From Candidatus Gastranaerophilales bacterium (GTDB taxonomy: Bacteria; Cyanobacteriota; Vampirovibrionia; Gastranaerophilales; Gastranaerophilaceae): a stretch of 53,341 bases of DNA. Made by a program: the position numbers and the translations under genes. Below are positions 31,491-40,876 of the stretch, piece by piece (within the stretch, counting starts at the first letter, position 1; the number at the start of each line of letters is the position of its first letter). Under the pieces are notes generated by a model. It was not told the DNA's origin and ran no database searches. It was given only the letters and a program-made list of their open reading frames with translations. The stretch covers positions 1-53,341 of the forward strand of contig CAAFYU010000071.1 in NCBI GenBank assembly GCA_900767135.1. The letters run 5' to 3'.

Positions 31491-34160
31491 TTATGCCATT
31501 TCGCTGTCATCAGGGTTATGCATTTCAGGTTCTGCTTGCGGATCAGGACCGATTACCTGAATTCCAAACTTTGTTCTGAACAAGTGCTTAACTGTATCAC
31601 CTTGAATTTCATACATCATTTTATTAAACAAGTCATAAGCTTCACGTTTATATTCAATCAATGGATCTTTTTGTCCGTAAGCACGCAAACCAATACTATC
31701 TCTCAACATATCAATATTGTGAAGATGGTCAATCCATTTGCTGTCAACAACTCTCAACAAAATATCTTTTTCAAGATTTCTAATAACATTATTTTCGCTA
31801 AACGCTTCTTGCAAAGGAGCTTCCGGGTCATATTGAGAAATAACTTGATTATAGAAGTTTACAACCTCTTCTTCGTGTTGTCTGTATGAATTTATCGCCA
31901 AAGTTTTCAATTTGTCAAAAATCGGCTCAAATCGAAGATTTTGAACATCTGAAACTTGAATTCCTGACAATTGAGGAATAATTGAGTGCAATTCCTTAAT
32001 CATTGTTTGCAAGTCCTCATACACATATTCTTCTGGGTGCAAATCAGGTGCAATGTAGCTTCTCAACAGTCTGTCAATTTCCTTTTCAATCATATAATAA
32101 ATGTCTTCTGACAAATTTTTTCCTGCAAGAACTTTACGACGCTGTGCATAGAATTTTTCACGCTGAATATTCATTACATCGTCATATTCAAGAACAGATT
32201 TTCTTATATCAAAGTGGTAAGTTTCAACCTTTTTCTGAGCAGATTGAATTTGTCTTGTGATAAGAACATTCTCAATCGCAATATTTTCATCTACATTCAT
32301 TGCATTCATCAAGGCTGTAATCTTGTCACCACCAAAAATTCTCATCAAATTATCTTGCAAAGACAAGAAAAATCTTGTAGACCCAGGATCACCTTGACGA
32401 GCCGCACGACCTCTTAACTGGTTATCAATACGACGAGATTCGTGACGTTCAGTACCGATTACGTGTAAACCGCCAACCGCAACAACTTTTTCGTGCTCAG
32501 CTTCCGTAATCGCACGTGCTTCTTTCAATGCAATTTCTTTTTCTGTTTCGTAATTTTCACTTTCAGGGGTGATTCCTTTATTATCAAGCATTTCTTTTGC
32601 TAAAAATTCAGCGTTACCACCTAACAGAATATCAGTACCACGACCTGCCATATTTGTTGCAATCGTAACAGCTCCGACACGACCTGCCTGAGCGATAATA
32701 TAAGCTTCTTTTTCGTGATGTTTTGCATTTAATACGTGATGCGGAATTCCAACTTGTTGCAACAAATGAGAAACGTATTCAGATTTTTCGATACTAATTG
32801 TTCCAACCAAAACAGGTCTGCCGATTTGGTGCATTTTTATAATATCTTGAACCACAGCATTAAACTTTGCTTGCTCAGTTTTATAAATAACATCTGGATA
32901 ATTAATTCTGATATCAGGCTTATTTGTCGGAATAGTCGTAACTTCAAGGTTATAAATCTTTCCAAATTCTGCTTCTTCCGTCATTGCAGTACCCGTCATA
33001 CCAGACAATTTAGGGTAAAGTCTAAACAAGTTCTGGAAAGTAATACTAGCAAGAGTTTGGGTTTCATCTTGAATTTGAACACCTTCTTTTGCCTCAATTG
33101 CTTGGTGCAAGCCGTCAGACCAACGACGGCCTTCCATCAAACGACCTGTAAACTCGTCAACAATCATAACTTCGCCGTTACGAACAACGTAATCCGTATC
33201 TTTAACAAACAATTCTTTCGCTTTCAAAGCTTGTAATAGGTGATGAGCGTATTGAGTATTAATATCAAACAAGTCCTTAACACCGATAAGTTCTTGTGCA
33301 TGGTCGATACCGTCTTCTGTCAAAATGATGTTTTTATTCTTTTCATCAACTTCGTAATCTTTAATTTTTTCTAATTGAGGAGCAATTTTTGCCATCAACT
33401 GATAAGTTTCAGCTGATTTTTCAAGGCGACCGCTAATGATAAGCGGTGTTCTTGCCTCATCAATCAAAATACTGTCGACTTCATCGATAATCGCATAGTT
33501 ATAAGGTCTTTGAACAAGCATTTCAAGGCTTGACGCCATATTGTCACGAAGATAATCAAATCCGAACTCATTATTTGTTCCATAAGTGATGTCGCAATCG
33601 TAAGCAGCTTTTTTAGCTGCAAAATCCTCAGCAGTTCTTCCGCCTGACAAGATTACACCAACGGTCAACCCTAAGAACTTGTAAATTTTGCCCATCCAAT
33701 CACTGTCACGTTTTGCAAGGTAATCGTTTACGGTAATTACGTGAACACCTTTACCTGTCAACGCATTCAAATACGCAGGCAAAGTTGCAACAAGAGTTTT
33801 ACCTTCACCGGTTCTCATCTCTGCGATATGACCGTTATGCAAAAAATAACCCCCGATTAGCTGAACATCAAAGTGACGCATGTTCAAAACACGTTTTCCG
33901 GCTTCTCTTACAGTTGCAAAAGCTTCCGGAAGGATTTTATCCAAAGCTTCTTTTTCAAGTTTTCTATCTGTTTTGAAATCATTTGATGTAGGGCGTTTTG
34001 CCAAAATCGCTTTAAACTCATCAGTTTTTGCCCTCAATTCATCATCAGTCAACTTTTCAAACTGTGGTTCAAGAGCATTAATATGATCAATTATCCCCAT
34101 AATACTTTTAACTTTTTTTTCGTTAGGGTCGCCCAACATCTTCAATAAAAAACTTAACAT
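31491..34160 (-). CDS. secA: Preprotein translocase ATPase SecA
   Basis: Motor of the Sec secretion channel. The 889-residue protein contains the nucleotide-binding motifs MRTGEGKTLVATLPAYLNAL and IIDEVDSILIDEARTPLIISG, the second motor domain with TNMAGRGTDI, GGLHVIGTERHESRRIDNQLRGR, and the helical scaffold with QKDPLIEYKREAYDLF. It ends QAEPEMHNPDDSEMA, so the C-terminal zinc-binding tail (CxC...CH) found in many SecA proteins is absent. A GAGGAAA site precedes the ATG. It converges with rsmG. The upstream 500 bases are repeat-rich and noncoding. Confidence 0.97.
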   Translation of the reverse strand: MLSFLLKMLGDPNEKKVKSIMGIIDHINALEPQFEKLTDDELRAKTDEFKAILAKRPTSNDFKTDRKLEKEALDKILPEAFATVREAGKRVLNMRHFDVQLIGGYFLHNGHIAEMRTGEGKTLVATLPAYLNALTGKGVHVITVNDYLAKRDSDWMGKIYKFLGLTVGVILSGGRTAEDFAAKKAAYDCDITYGTNNEFGFDYLRDNMASSLEMLVQRPYNYAIIDEVDSILIDEARTPLIISGRLEKSAETYQLMAKIAPQLEKIKDYEVDEKNKNIILTEDGIDHAQELIGVKDLFDINTQYAHHLLQALKAKELFVKDTDYVVRNGEVMIVDEFTGRLMEGRRWSDGLHQAIEAKEGVQIQDETQTLASITFQNLFRLYPKLSGMTGTAMTEEAEFGKIYNLEVTTIPTNKPDIRINYPDVIYKTEQAKFNAVVQDIIKMHQIGRPVLVGTISIEKSEYVSHLLQQVGIPHHVLNAKHHEKEAYIIAQAGRVGAVTIATNMAGRGTDILLGGNAEFLAKEMLDNKGITPESENYETEKEIALKEARAITEAEHEKVVAVGGLHVIGTERHESRRIDNQLRGRAARQGDPGSTRFFLSLQDNLMRIFGGDKITALMNAMNVDENIAIENVLITRQIQSAQKKVETYHFDIRKSVLEYDDVMNIQREKFYAQRRKVLAGKNLSEDIYYMIEKEIDRLLRSYIAPDLHPEEYVYEDLQTMIKELHSIIPQLSGIQVSDVQNLRFEPIFDKLKTLAINSYRQHEEEVVNFYNQVISQYDPEAPLQEAFSENNVIRNLEKDILLRVVDSKWIDHLHNIDMLRDSIGLRAYGQKDPLIEYKREAYDLFNKMMYEIQGDTVKHLFRTKFGIQVIGPDPQAEPEMHNPDDSEMA

Positions 34161-34662
34161 TATAAAAATTTCCTCTCAGTCTGGTAATCGTATTTCTATA
34201 CTAACATAGACAAGAGAAATATGAAATCTTCTTAACGAAATATTTATATTTTGAAGAATTAGTCGTCATTCTGAAAAGACAGAAAATCAAGCGAACAGCG
34301 TAGATTTTCGTTTTATTCAGAATCTAGTATTATTTAATTATTATGTCCTACGCGGACAGCGGGAACTTTTTATGGAAAAAGTTCCACAAAACCAGCCACA
34401 CGCTTCATTCACTAATAACTTGTAAGCTCAACCTAAAACGAGTGAACTCGCTATACACATGGAAAACAGATTACAAAGTCGTCATTCTGAGCGGTAGCGA
34501 AAGAATCCATCCTATTAACTTTACCGCTCAAACAACACTCGTTTTGTCGTTTGTTTCGCTAACAAGTTATTGTTCATTCTGCTATCGTGGCAAATTGACT
34601 CCGTAATCTGTTACAATTCGTTTTTAGTTTTTATTTATATATATCAAGCAATTTATAACAAA
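34161..34662. other. 502-base intergenic region rich in repeats
   Basis: Holds the secA 5' region plus several elements: a REP-like CGTCATTCTGA...TTCAGAATC unit (34264-34325) with an internal GAAAATC/GATTTTC hairpin, the small palindrome GTCC-TACGC-GGAC (34345-34357), the perfect 10-bp inverted repeat GGAACTTTTT/AAAAAGTTCC (34362-34385), and a further REP copy (34480-34509). I see no convincing gene. An open stretch at 34343-34606 is read through these repeats and is probably not coding. Confidence 0.7.
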
Positions 34663-36678
34663 CTATGTGCTGAACATTGTAAATACTTTTTCTACGTTTT
34701 TGCTAATCAACTGTTTAACAGTATCGTATTCAGTATTCAATGCCGATAATTCGGTATCAATATTTTTCATCTTTAATTCTAAGTTTTGTTCTTTGTAACT
34801 TAATTTGCTTTTCTTAACATTGTATTCAGCCTCTGCTTGTGCGATAGCTTCATCATCAGAGATTTCTGCAATATGGTCGCTTGCTGTGTAATGACCTTGG
34901 TAAAAGTAGCCGTCTGTATTCAAACTCATTACAAATAATTGTCCATTTTTTAAAGCATTGTTTAGGTATTTTGGATCTTGAATTTGTTGTTGTTTGATTT
35001 TGTCGGTAGAAGCTCCATACATACATAAAGCGTTATACAATTGGTTATAAAAATCTGCATTTAATTCATTTGTATCTGTTTTGGCAGATAGGTTTTCAAT
35101 CAAGAATGTGTAATTCAAATCATCTGTTACATATACGCTTTTCTTAGTTGATGCTTTGTCAACATTGTAACCACCGGTAAAACCTTCCATAACAGCTGCA
35201 AAATTTGTTAAATAAGATTTTAACAAGTTTGTCAAACTGAATGAATATGTATTACCACTTTTCATAATGCCATTGGTTGATTGAGCTGCGTTTTGTAAAT
35301 TAGACCAATTACCGCTGCTGGAAATAGTGCTTTGCAGTTGTGCTTTGGTGATATCAAGTGCCTGAGCCAAAGCTTCGTTAGATTCTTTATCAACATTCAA
35401 TCCTTTAAATTCTGTGGCACCTGCATTATATCCAAGTAATTTTGCCATTTCTGTAAGAATGTTTTGAGCAAGTTCTTCAAATTTTGCATCTGACTCCGCA
35501 ACAGCTGTAAATTCGCATTTCCCGCTTAAAATATCGCCAAGAGTAAGAGTTTTCATACTCTCAGATGTTAGAGATTGTCCATTTTTATTAATTCTAACAT
35601 TATTATTTTCTTTCGGATCAGAAACTACTTTGTAGGCTGTGCCTGAAATTGAACTGAAATCCATTGCATATTTCAAATCACCTTCCTTGTGTTTAACGGA
35701 TTTTGTTGGAACATATACGCTAATATCAACCGGAGCAGTACTATTCACTGCCAATTTTAATTTTGTATTTGCAGGAATTGAGTCGCCTGTTTTCCCTGTT
35801 ACTTCGGTTCCACCATTTTTGGTTCCTCGCCAATCAGATTGTGCTGTTTGTGCTGTTGAACCAATATCATAACCGTTTATTGCAATATCAACAGTGTCGC
35901 CGGCTTTATATGTAGTCAATACATAATTGCCAGCACTACTTAATTTGCTGCCGGCCGGTGTTACTGTTCCCGCCGGAGAACCTTCTGTTGCAAAAACGTT
36001 TACGATAGGGTAAGCAAGTTCTTTTTCTGGCGTTAATGATACAATATTACTGTTTGTATCTCCTTTTTGATATTTCGCATCTTTTAAATGGTTAATAAAT
36101 GTTGGAGTATTCATAGCTTTGGCAATTTTTTTGTCACTGATATTGCCACCAACACCAATTTCAGTATAACTGCCTTTCAAACTGGTAATGCCAGAAATTA
36201 CCGAACCATCAATAGTTCCAACAGCCCCAAGTTGTTCCAAGAAAGCATTTCTTCCTTGTTCGGAATATTGATTTACAGTAACTTCCTTACCATCTTTATT
36301 TTTAATTACAGCTGTTTTTCTAGGATTACCATTGCTGTCAACAATTCCTGCTTTTACGGCAGCATTAAACATGCTTTCTGATAAAACAACACGCCCTTGC
36401 GTATCTGTTACTAAGAAAGCATCGTACTCATTCAATGCAGATGGAGTCATCATTAAATCATAAGATAAATTATAAACATCGCCAGTTCCATCGCAGTTGT
36501 TGTCTGCGTCCCAAACAAGTTTTGTTGCAGTTAAAGCGTCTTGATACTCCTGAGCAGCTTTTTGCTGTTCTCGGGTAACAGAAAGTTTTTGTTGTGCAAT
36601 TTGCATTGATTCAAATTCACAATTCATCTTTCTCGAAGTTATGGCTAAAAATCTTGCTTGTGAAGCTGCCAATCCCAT
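34663..36678 (-). CDS. Lineage-type large hypothetical protein (MGLAASQARF family)
   Basis: A 671-residue protein beginning MGLAASQARFLAITSRKMNC, an N-terminus I associate with Gastranaerophilales proteins of unknown function. There is no signal peptide. An N-terminal helix (1-50) is followed by a beta-rich, Thr/Ser/Gly-rich middle (~130-470) and a C-terminal coiled coil (~620-671: LELKMKNIDTELSALNTEYD, ending VEKVFTMFST). Helices at both ends around a variable middle recall filament or surface-appendage subunits such as hook-like proteins, but that is only an analogy. The coiled-coil tail resembles that of the protein at 40877. The gene is preceded by an AAAGGAAA site. Confidence 0.68.
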   Translation of the reverse strand: MGLAASQARFLAITSRKMNCEFESMQIAQQKLSVTREQQKAAQEYQDALTATKLVWDADNNCDGTGDVYNLSYDLMMTPSALNEYDAFLVTDTQGRVVLSESMFNAAVKAGIVDSNGNPRKTAVIKNKDGKEVTVNQYSEQGRNAFLEQLGAVGTIDGSVISGITSLKGSYTEIGVGGNISDKKIAKAMNTPTFINHLKDAKYQKGDTNSNIVSLTPEKELAYPIVNVFATEGSPAGTVTPAGSKLSSAGNYVLTTYKAGDTVDIAINGYDIGSTAQTAQSDWRGTKNGGTEVTGKTGDSIPANTKLKLAVNSTAPVDISVYVPTKSVKHKEGDLKYAMDFSSISGTAYKVVSDPKENNNVRINKNGQSLTSESMKTLTLGDILSGKCEFTAVAESDAKFEELAQNILTEMAKLLGYNAGATEFKGLNVDKESNEALAQALDITKAQLQSTISSSGNWSNLQNAAQSTNGIMKSGNTYSFSLTNLLKSYLTNFAAVMEGFTGGYNVDKASTKKSVYVTDDLNYTFLIENLSAKTDTNELNADFYNQLYNALCMYGASTDKIKQQQIQDPKYLNNALKNGQLFVMSLNTDGYFYQGHYTASDHIAEISDDEAIAQAEAEYNVKKSKLSYKEQNLELKMKNIDTELSALNTEYDTVKQLISKNVEKVFTMFST

Positions 36679-36820
36679 TGTAGTAACGCTTTCCTTTCAG
36701 TTTTTTCTTAGTAACTTACATGTCTTTCTCTCGTATTAACGGCATTTCTACAAAAAACTTTAAGAATATAGATACATTTATTAAGATTTTGTAACAATAT
36801 AATTAAAAAATATGCAACAA

Positions 36821-36845
36821 AAAAGCCCTCTTTTGAGGGCTTTTT
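36821..36845 (-). terminator. Intrinsic terminator of rplJ-rplL
   Basis: AAAAGCCCTC / GAGGGCTTTT with flanking A and T runs, 26 bases after the rplL stop. Confidence 0.9.
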
Positions 36846-36870
36846 ACAATTTTGATTAATCAATAATCGC

Positions 36871-37245
36871 TTATTTGATTTCAACAGTTGCACCAGCAGC
36901 TTCAAGTTGTTTTTTGATAGCTTCAGCATCTTCTTTTTTGATGCCTTCTTTAACTGCTTTTGGAGCACCATCAACTAATTCTTTAGCTTCTTTCAAGCCA
37001 AGACCTGTGATAGCTCTAACTTCTTTCAATACAGCGATTTTGTTAGCACCAGCTGATGCCAAAATTACGTTTACTTCAGAAGCTTCATCTGCTGCTGCTT
37101 CACCAGCTGCTGCTGGAGCTGCTGCAACTGCTACTGGAGCTGCTGCTGATACGCCGAATTTTTCTTCCATAGCTTTTACTAATTCAGCTGCTTCTAACAA
37201 AGTTAATTTTTCAATTGATTCTAAAATTGTTTCTACGTTACTCAT
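36871..37245 (-). CDS. rplL: 50S ribosomal protein L7/L12
   Basis: A 124-residue stalk protein that recruits translational GTPases. The N-terminal dimerisation helices (ILESIEKLTLLEAAELVKAMEEKFGV), an Ala/Gly/Pro-rich hinge (~37-52) and the C-terminal domain (NVILASAGANKIAVLKEVRAITGLGLKEAKELVDGAPKAVKEG) are all standard. An AAAGGAG site precedes the ATG. It follows rplJ after an unusually long 168-base gap and ends at a strong terminator, so rplJL is not joined to rpoBC here. Confidence 0.98.
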   Translation of the reverse strand: MSNVETILESIEKLTLLEAAELVKAMEEKFGVSAAAPVAVAAAPAAAGEAAADEASEVNVILASAGANKIAVLKEVRAITGLGLKEAKELVDGAPKAVKEGIKKEDAEAIKKQLEAAGATVEIK

Positions 37246-37413
37246 TATTTTTCTCCTTTTAAGTTGTTTTGTACATTTGTTTTTACTGTTGTATTAAATT
37301 ATTGCTTCACACTCCGCAGTATTCGCTCCATTTTATTCTATAAAATATCCGCTCATATGCTCCGTGCTACTTCGAGTTCGTTCGCTAAAGGCTCACTCCA
37401 CTCTACGCAAAAT
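37246..37413 (-). promoter_or_regulatory. rplJ-rplL intercistronic spacer with hairpin
   Basis: The 168-base spacer contains an AT hairpin ATTTTAT-TCT-ATAAAAT (37330-37346) flanked by repeated GCGGA/GGAGCGAA/GCGGAGT motifs on the minus strand. It may tune the high L7/L12 to L10 ratio by processing or attenuation, but no -35/-10 pair is convincing. Confidence 0.4.
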
Positions 37414-37935
37414 TTAAGCAGTTTTTTGATCTCTGACTGCTGCCATAGCTCTTGTAAGTTGAGCCATAACTGCGTTGATAGATCCAACAATACCTGTGGC
37501 AGGTGAGTTGATAGAACCAAGAATTTTTGCAAGAAGTTCTTCTTTTGAAGGCATTTTTGCCAATTCTTCTGCTTCTTTTGCAGTTAATAGGTTGCCATCT
37601 AATGCTCCACCAAGGATTGCACCTTTTTTAGTATCTTTAATAAATTTTGCAACTGCTTTTGCAGGACTTACTTGATCTTCAAAACCGAAAGCGATTGCCA
37701 CAGGTCCTGTCAAAGAATCAGCAAGTACTTCAAAATCAGTACCCTTCAAAGCGATTTTTGCCAAAGTATTTTTAGTTACCATGTAGTCGCCACCGTCTTT
37801 TTGAAGACTTCTTCTCAAATTAGTGATTTCTTCTACAGTATACCCTTTATACTCTGTCAAAATAGCTACTTGGGCTTTTTCTGCTTTTGCTTTTATTGCA
37901 TCTATTTTTTCAGATTTAAAAGCTTTTGTTGCCAT
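37414..37935 (-). CDS. rplJ: 50S ribosomal protein L10
   Basis: A 173-residue stalk base protein that anchors L7/L12 dimers on 23S rRNA. The N-terminal RNA-binding domain is evident (EKIDAIKAKAEKAQVAILTEYKGYTVEEITNLR; YMVTKNTLAKIALKG), as is FGFEDQVSPAKAVAKF, and the C-terminal helix binds L12. L10 normally represses its own operon by binding the leader RNA, and such a leader is recognisable upstream (38058-38188). rplK and rplA, usual neighbours, are not present. Confidence 0.97.
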   Translation of the reverse strand: MATKAFKSEKIDAIKAKAEKAQVAILTEYKGYTVEEITNLRRSLQKDGGDYMVTKNTLAKIALKGTDFEVLADSLTGPVAIAFGFEDQVSPAKAVAKFIKDTKKGAILGGALDGNLLTAKEAEELAKMPSKEELLAKILGSINSPATGIVGSINAVMAQLTRAMAAVRDQKTA

Positions 37936-38057
37936 GATTAGCTCCTTTGTTTTTTCTGTTGTTTATCGACCTAAAAATACAAAAGATTTTGCATCTTTCA
38001 TATTTGTCCGCAAAATCTACTAGGTTAACATATCTATTTATAATTTATTATATTTCG

Positions 38058-38188
38058 ACTGTTACCTCGGTTAGCTGATGTATTAAGGGAGCGAAATTTA
38101 AAATTTAAATTCTATCTTCAAAACGTTTTGCAGATAAATCTGTAAACATTTTTCGGATTACTCCCGCTAACTGTCTGCGGTTACTTCT
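38058..38188 (-). promoter_or_regulatory. Ribosomal protein L10 leader (autoregulatory RNA)
   Basis: On the minus strand the RNA reads AACCGCAGACAGTTAGC-GGGAG, about 75 bases of variable arm, then CTCCC...GCTAACCGAGGT. GTTAGC pairs with GCTAAC and GGGAG with CTCCC, leaving the conserved ACCG-AGACAG and CCGAGGT elements around the kink-turn typical of L10 leaders. It ends about 120 bases before the rplJ ATG. L10-L12 binding here would repress rplJL. Confidence 0.82.
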
Positions 38189-38226
38189 CAATAATATATG
38201 AAACATTGTAAAAAATCAATAGGTAG

Positions 38227-39156
38227 TTAATCTTTCTTAATCAATGACCATACATCGCTGTTCTCATCAGGGTTTATGGCATAAGAACCTCTCAAAAACG
38301 GTTTGAAATTTGGTTCGTTTAGCAGTTCATAACGCATGCAAAAATTGCTCAAACAAACCGGTTCATTTTGGATATTTAATTTTACAAGTTTTTCTAATAA
38401 TGGATACACTTCTGTTTTGAAGCTTGTTTTTTCGTCATAAACGTCAATGGCAATATGAGTGATAAAAAGCCATTTTTGTTTTTTCATGTTAGTTTTAATT
38501 CTGTTGGTAATTAGATTTATGAAGGTTAATAAATTGTCAATTTCCTCAAAATTATCCATTAAAATTAGCATTTTATTGCCGGTTTTAGCAAATTTACAAC
38601 CTGAAATATTCTTTATAGATGAATAAAATACTTTAAATGCTTCGTCTTCTTTTTCTTTTACATTAGCTTCTTTATCGCCACCCCAACAGTTGTCGATAAG
38701 CATATTTTTTGCGGTTAATTCAACAAGAATTGCAACTTTATTGCTCTGTTTAATTCTATTATTGAGCTCTTTTTGAAGAGATTTATTAAATTTTTCTTCT
38801 TGTATTTTCTTTGTTTTGTCGATTCCTTTTTTCAGGGCGTCGACACCTTGGAGCAAATAATATTTGGCTTTTGCTAATGCTACCACGATTCCTATTGCAA
38901 GAATATCAAAAAGCAATAATGAGGCATCAATAAATACTCCACCGGCATTGACATCTCTTGTATAAAAGCTTCTTATAAATTCAGCTATGATATCAGCAAG
39001 TGGTTTTACAAAATCAAAGGCTGTCACATCTATAAGACTCAAAAACCAATATGTTGCAGTGAGAAAAACTGTAACCATAAGTACTATTTGAAGTACAAAT
39101 GTTATATTTATAATTAATTTCAATATATTTGAAAAAAGTTTGTAAATTTTTATCAT
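38227..39156 (-). CDS. Membrane protein with C-terminal cytoplasmic domain
   Basis: A 309-residue protein with two or three hydrophobic spans (residues ~10-40 and ~78-95) followed by a basic linker and a ~190-residue soluble domain. The domain (VAILVELTAKNMLIDN, MLILMDNFEEIDNLLTFINLI, KQKWLFITHIAIDVYDE) has an alternating beta-alpha outline faintly reminiscent of nucleotidyl cyclase-like folds, but no catalytic motif is clear. It overlaps the panC stop by an ATGA, so it is translated together with panC. Function unknown. Confidence 0.65.
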   Translation of the reverse strand: MIKIYKLFSNILKLIINITFVLQIVLMVTVFLTATYWFLSLIDVTAFDFVKPLADIIAEFIRSFYTRDVNAGGVFIDASLLLFDILAIGIVVALAKAKYYLLQGVDALKKGIDKTKKIQEEKFNKSLQKELNNRIKQSNKVAILVELTAKNMLIDNCWGGDKEANVKEKEDEAFKVFYSSIKNISGCKFAKTGNKMLILMDNFEEIDNLLTFINLITNRIKTNMKKQKWLFITHIAIDVYDEKTSFKTEVYPLLEKLVKLNIQNEPVCLSNFCMRYELLNEPNFKPFLRGSYAINPDENSDVWSLIKKD

Positions 39157-40013
39157 AGGTTTCCTAGTGCGATGTTATCAATTAGTCGAACATTTCCGAT
39201 TTTAAGTGCAATAAACACGATTGTATTATTGTCTGCTGTTTGTTTTTCTTCTAAATCATCAGCATCTCTGAATTCCAAGTATTCCAAAGAGTGAGCCTCA
39301 TTGAGGAACGAATAAGCGGTTTCTGTTAAAGCTTTTACATCTGTAATTCCTTTGTCATAGCATGCTTTTATATTAAATAAGATTTTGCTCAAAGCTAATG
39401 CATTGACTTTGTCTTCTTCTGAAAGATATTTATTTCTTGAAGATAGTGCTAGTCCGCTCTCTTCTCTAACAATTGGACAAGGGATAATTTGAACCGGAAT
39501 ATTTAAATCTTTTACCATCTTTTTCAAGATGATTAGTTGCTGTCTGTCTTTTTCCCCAAAGAAGGCAAAATCAGGTTGAACGATATTGAACAACTTATTT
39601 ACAACGGTACAAACTCCGTCAAAGTGTCCGACACGAGATTTTCCGCAAAGTTTATTTACAAAGAAAAATGGTGGAATTACGTAAGTCAAAAAGTCGTTCG
39701 ACATAATGTGACCTTCTCCGTACATTTCTTTTGGGCTTGGTGCAAAAACAATGTCCACGCCAGCGTTTTCGCATAATTCTTTATCCGCATCAAGAGTTCT
39801 TGGATATTTATCCAAATCTTCTCCGGGACAGAATTGAATCGGGTTTACAAATACTGAAACTACTGTTTTATCACATTTCTCTACTGCTTTTTTTATAAGA
39901 CTTAAATGCCCGTTATGCAAAGCACCCATCGTTGGTACCAATCCTACCGTCAAACCGGCTCTTTTCCATTCTAAAATCTTTTCTCTAACTTCTGCTATTG
40001 TATGAACTAACAT
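39153..40013 (-). CDS. panC: Pantothenate synthetase
   Basis: Joins pantoate and beta-alanine with ATP to make pantothenate, the CoA precursor. The 286-residue protein has the HIGH-like PTMGALHNGHLSLIK (residues ~26-40), VSVFVNPIQFCPGEDLDKYPRTLD, GEKDRQQLIILKKMVKDLN (KMSKS region partner) and IVREESGLALSSRNKYLS. Length and motif order are standard. It is divergent from clpP, with a 126-base AT-rich spacer, and is coupled downstream to a membrane protein gene. Confidence 0.96.
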   Translation of the reverse strand: MLVHTIAEVREKILEWKRAGLTVGLVPTMGALHNGHLSLIKKAVEKCDKTVVSVFVNPIQFCPGEDLDKYPRTLDADKELCENAGVDIVFAPSPKEMYGEGHIMSNDFLTYVIPPFFFVNKLCGKSRVGHFDGVCTVVNKLFNIVQPDFAFFGEKDRQQLIILKKMVKDLNIPVQIIPCPIVREESGLALSSRNKYLSEEDKVNALALSKILFNIKACYDKGITDVKALTETAYSFLNEAHSLEYLEFRDADDLEEKQTADNNTIVFIALKIGNVRLIDNIALGNL

Positions 40014-40139
40014 ATTATCATCTCTCTTTCAAAAAAATTATATCACAAAATAAAATTTCAAAAAAAAATACAATTTTTGATCTATTACATTTTTTTATTT
40101 TTTTATTATATAATATATACAACGTTATAGGAGAGAAAA

Positions 40140-40754
40140 ATGGACCAACAAACTTACATGAAAATAATGGGCTATGTTCCGACCGTTATTGAAGCTTCTT
40201 CTCGTGGAGAACGCTCTTTTGATATCTTTTCAAGATTATTAAGAGAAAGAATTATCTTTTTGGGAACAGAAATTGATGACGAAGTTGCAAACTCTGTTGT
40301 TGCACAGTTGTTGTTGCTAGATAGTGAAAACTCTGAAAAAGACATCATGCTTTATATCAACAGCCCTGGCGGTGTAATCACTGCCGGCATGGCAATTTAC
40401 GATACAATGCAGTTAATTAAATCAGATGTATCAACGATATGTTTAGGCGATGCCGCATCAATGGGTGCCTTCTTGCTTTGCTCAGGTGCTAAGGGGAAAA
40501 GACTTGCTCTTCCAAATTCAAGAGTAATGATCCACCAACCTCTTGGTGGTGCAAAAGGACAAGCAACAGATATCGAAATTGAAGCGAAAGAAATCTTGCG
40601 TATGAAAGATATGTTGATTGGTATTATTGCAGAAAATTCTGGTCAACCTATCGAAAAAGTTAAAGAAGATTGCGAACGAGATCACTTCTTAACAGCACAA
40701 GAAGCCTTGGAATACGGGCTTATTGACAAAGTTGTAACAAGAGATAAAAAATAG
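40140..40754 (+). CDS. clpP: ATP-dependent Clp protease proteolytic subunit
   Basis: A 204-residue ClpP with the full catalytic triad: Ser107 (DAASMGAFLL), His132 (SRVMIHQPLGG) and Asp181 (CERDHFLTAQEALEYGLID). It forms a 14-subunit chamber working with ClpX/ClpA-type unfoldases. The ATG has a GGAGAG site, and a TATAAT-like box lies about 35 bases upstream. It is followed by a strong terminator, so it is monocistronic and apart from clpX and tig. Confidence 0.97.
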   Translation: MDQQTYMKIMGYVPTVIEASSRGERSFDIFSRLLRERIIFLGTEIDDEVANSVVAQLLLLDSENSEKDIMLYINSPGGVITAGMAIYDTMQLIKSDVSTICLGDAASMGAFLLCSGAKGKRLALPNSRVMIHQPLGGAKGQATDIEIEAKEILRMKDMLIGIIAENSGQPIEKVKEDCERDHFLTAQEALEYGLIDKVVTRDKK

Positions 40755-40782
40755 GCAACGTTACAAAACTTAATAAAACTAT

Positions 40783-40816
40783 CAAAAACATGCAATTCTT
40801 AGGAGTTGCATGTTTT
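40783..40816 (+). terminator. Intrinsic terminator after clpP
   Basis: Perfect 12-bp arms AAAAACATGCAA / TTGCATGTTTTT with a 10-base loop. Confidence 0.9.
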
Positions 40817-40876
40817 TATATAAATGTAGGTTATAAAAAGGTTTGTTTACAAAGTTAGAAAAGGTAGGAAAGTAAA

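Noticed and set aside
34343..34606. 87-codon plus-strand open frame upstream of the 34663 gene
   Set aside because: It runs through a REP element and two palindromes, has no ribosome-binding site and no recognisable protein features.
36708..36974. 88-codon minus-strand frame overlapping rplL end
   Set aside because: It is an out-of-frame shadow of rplL reading across the terminator.
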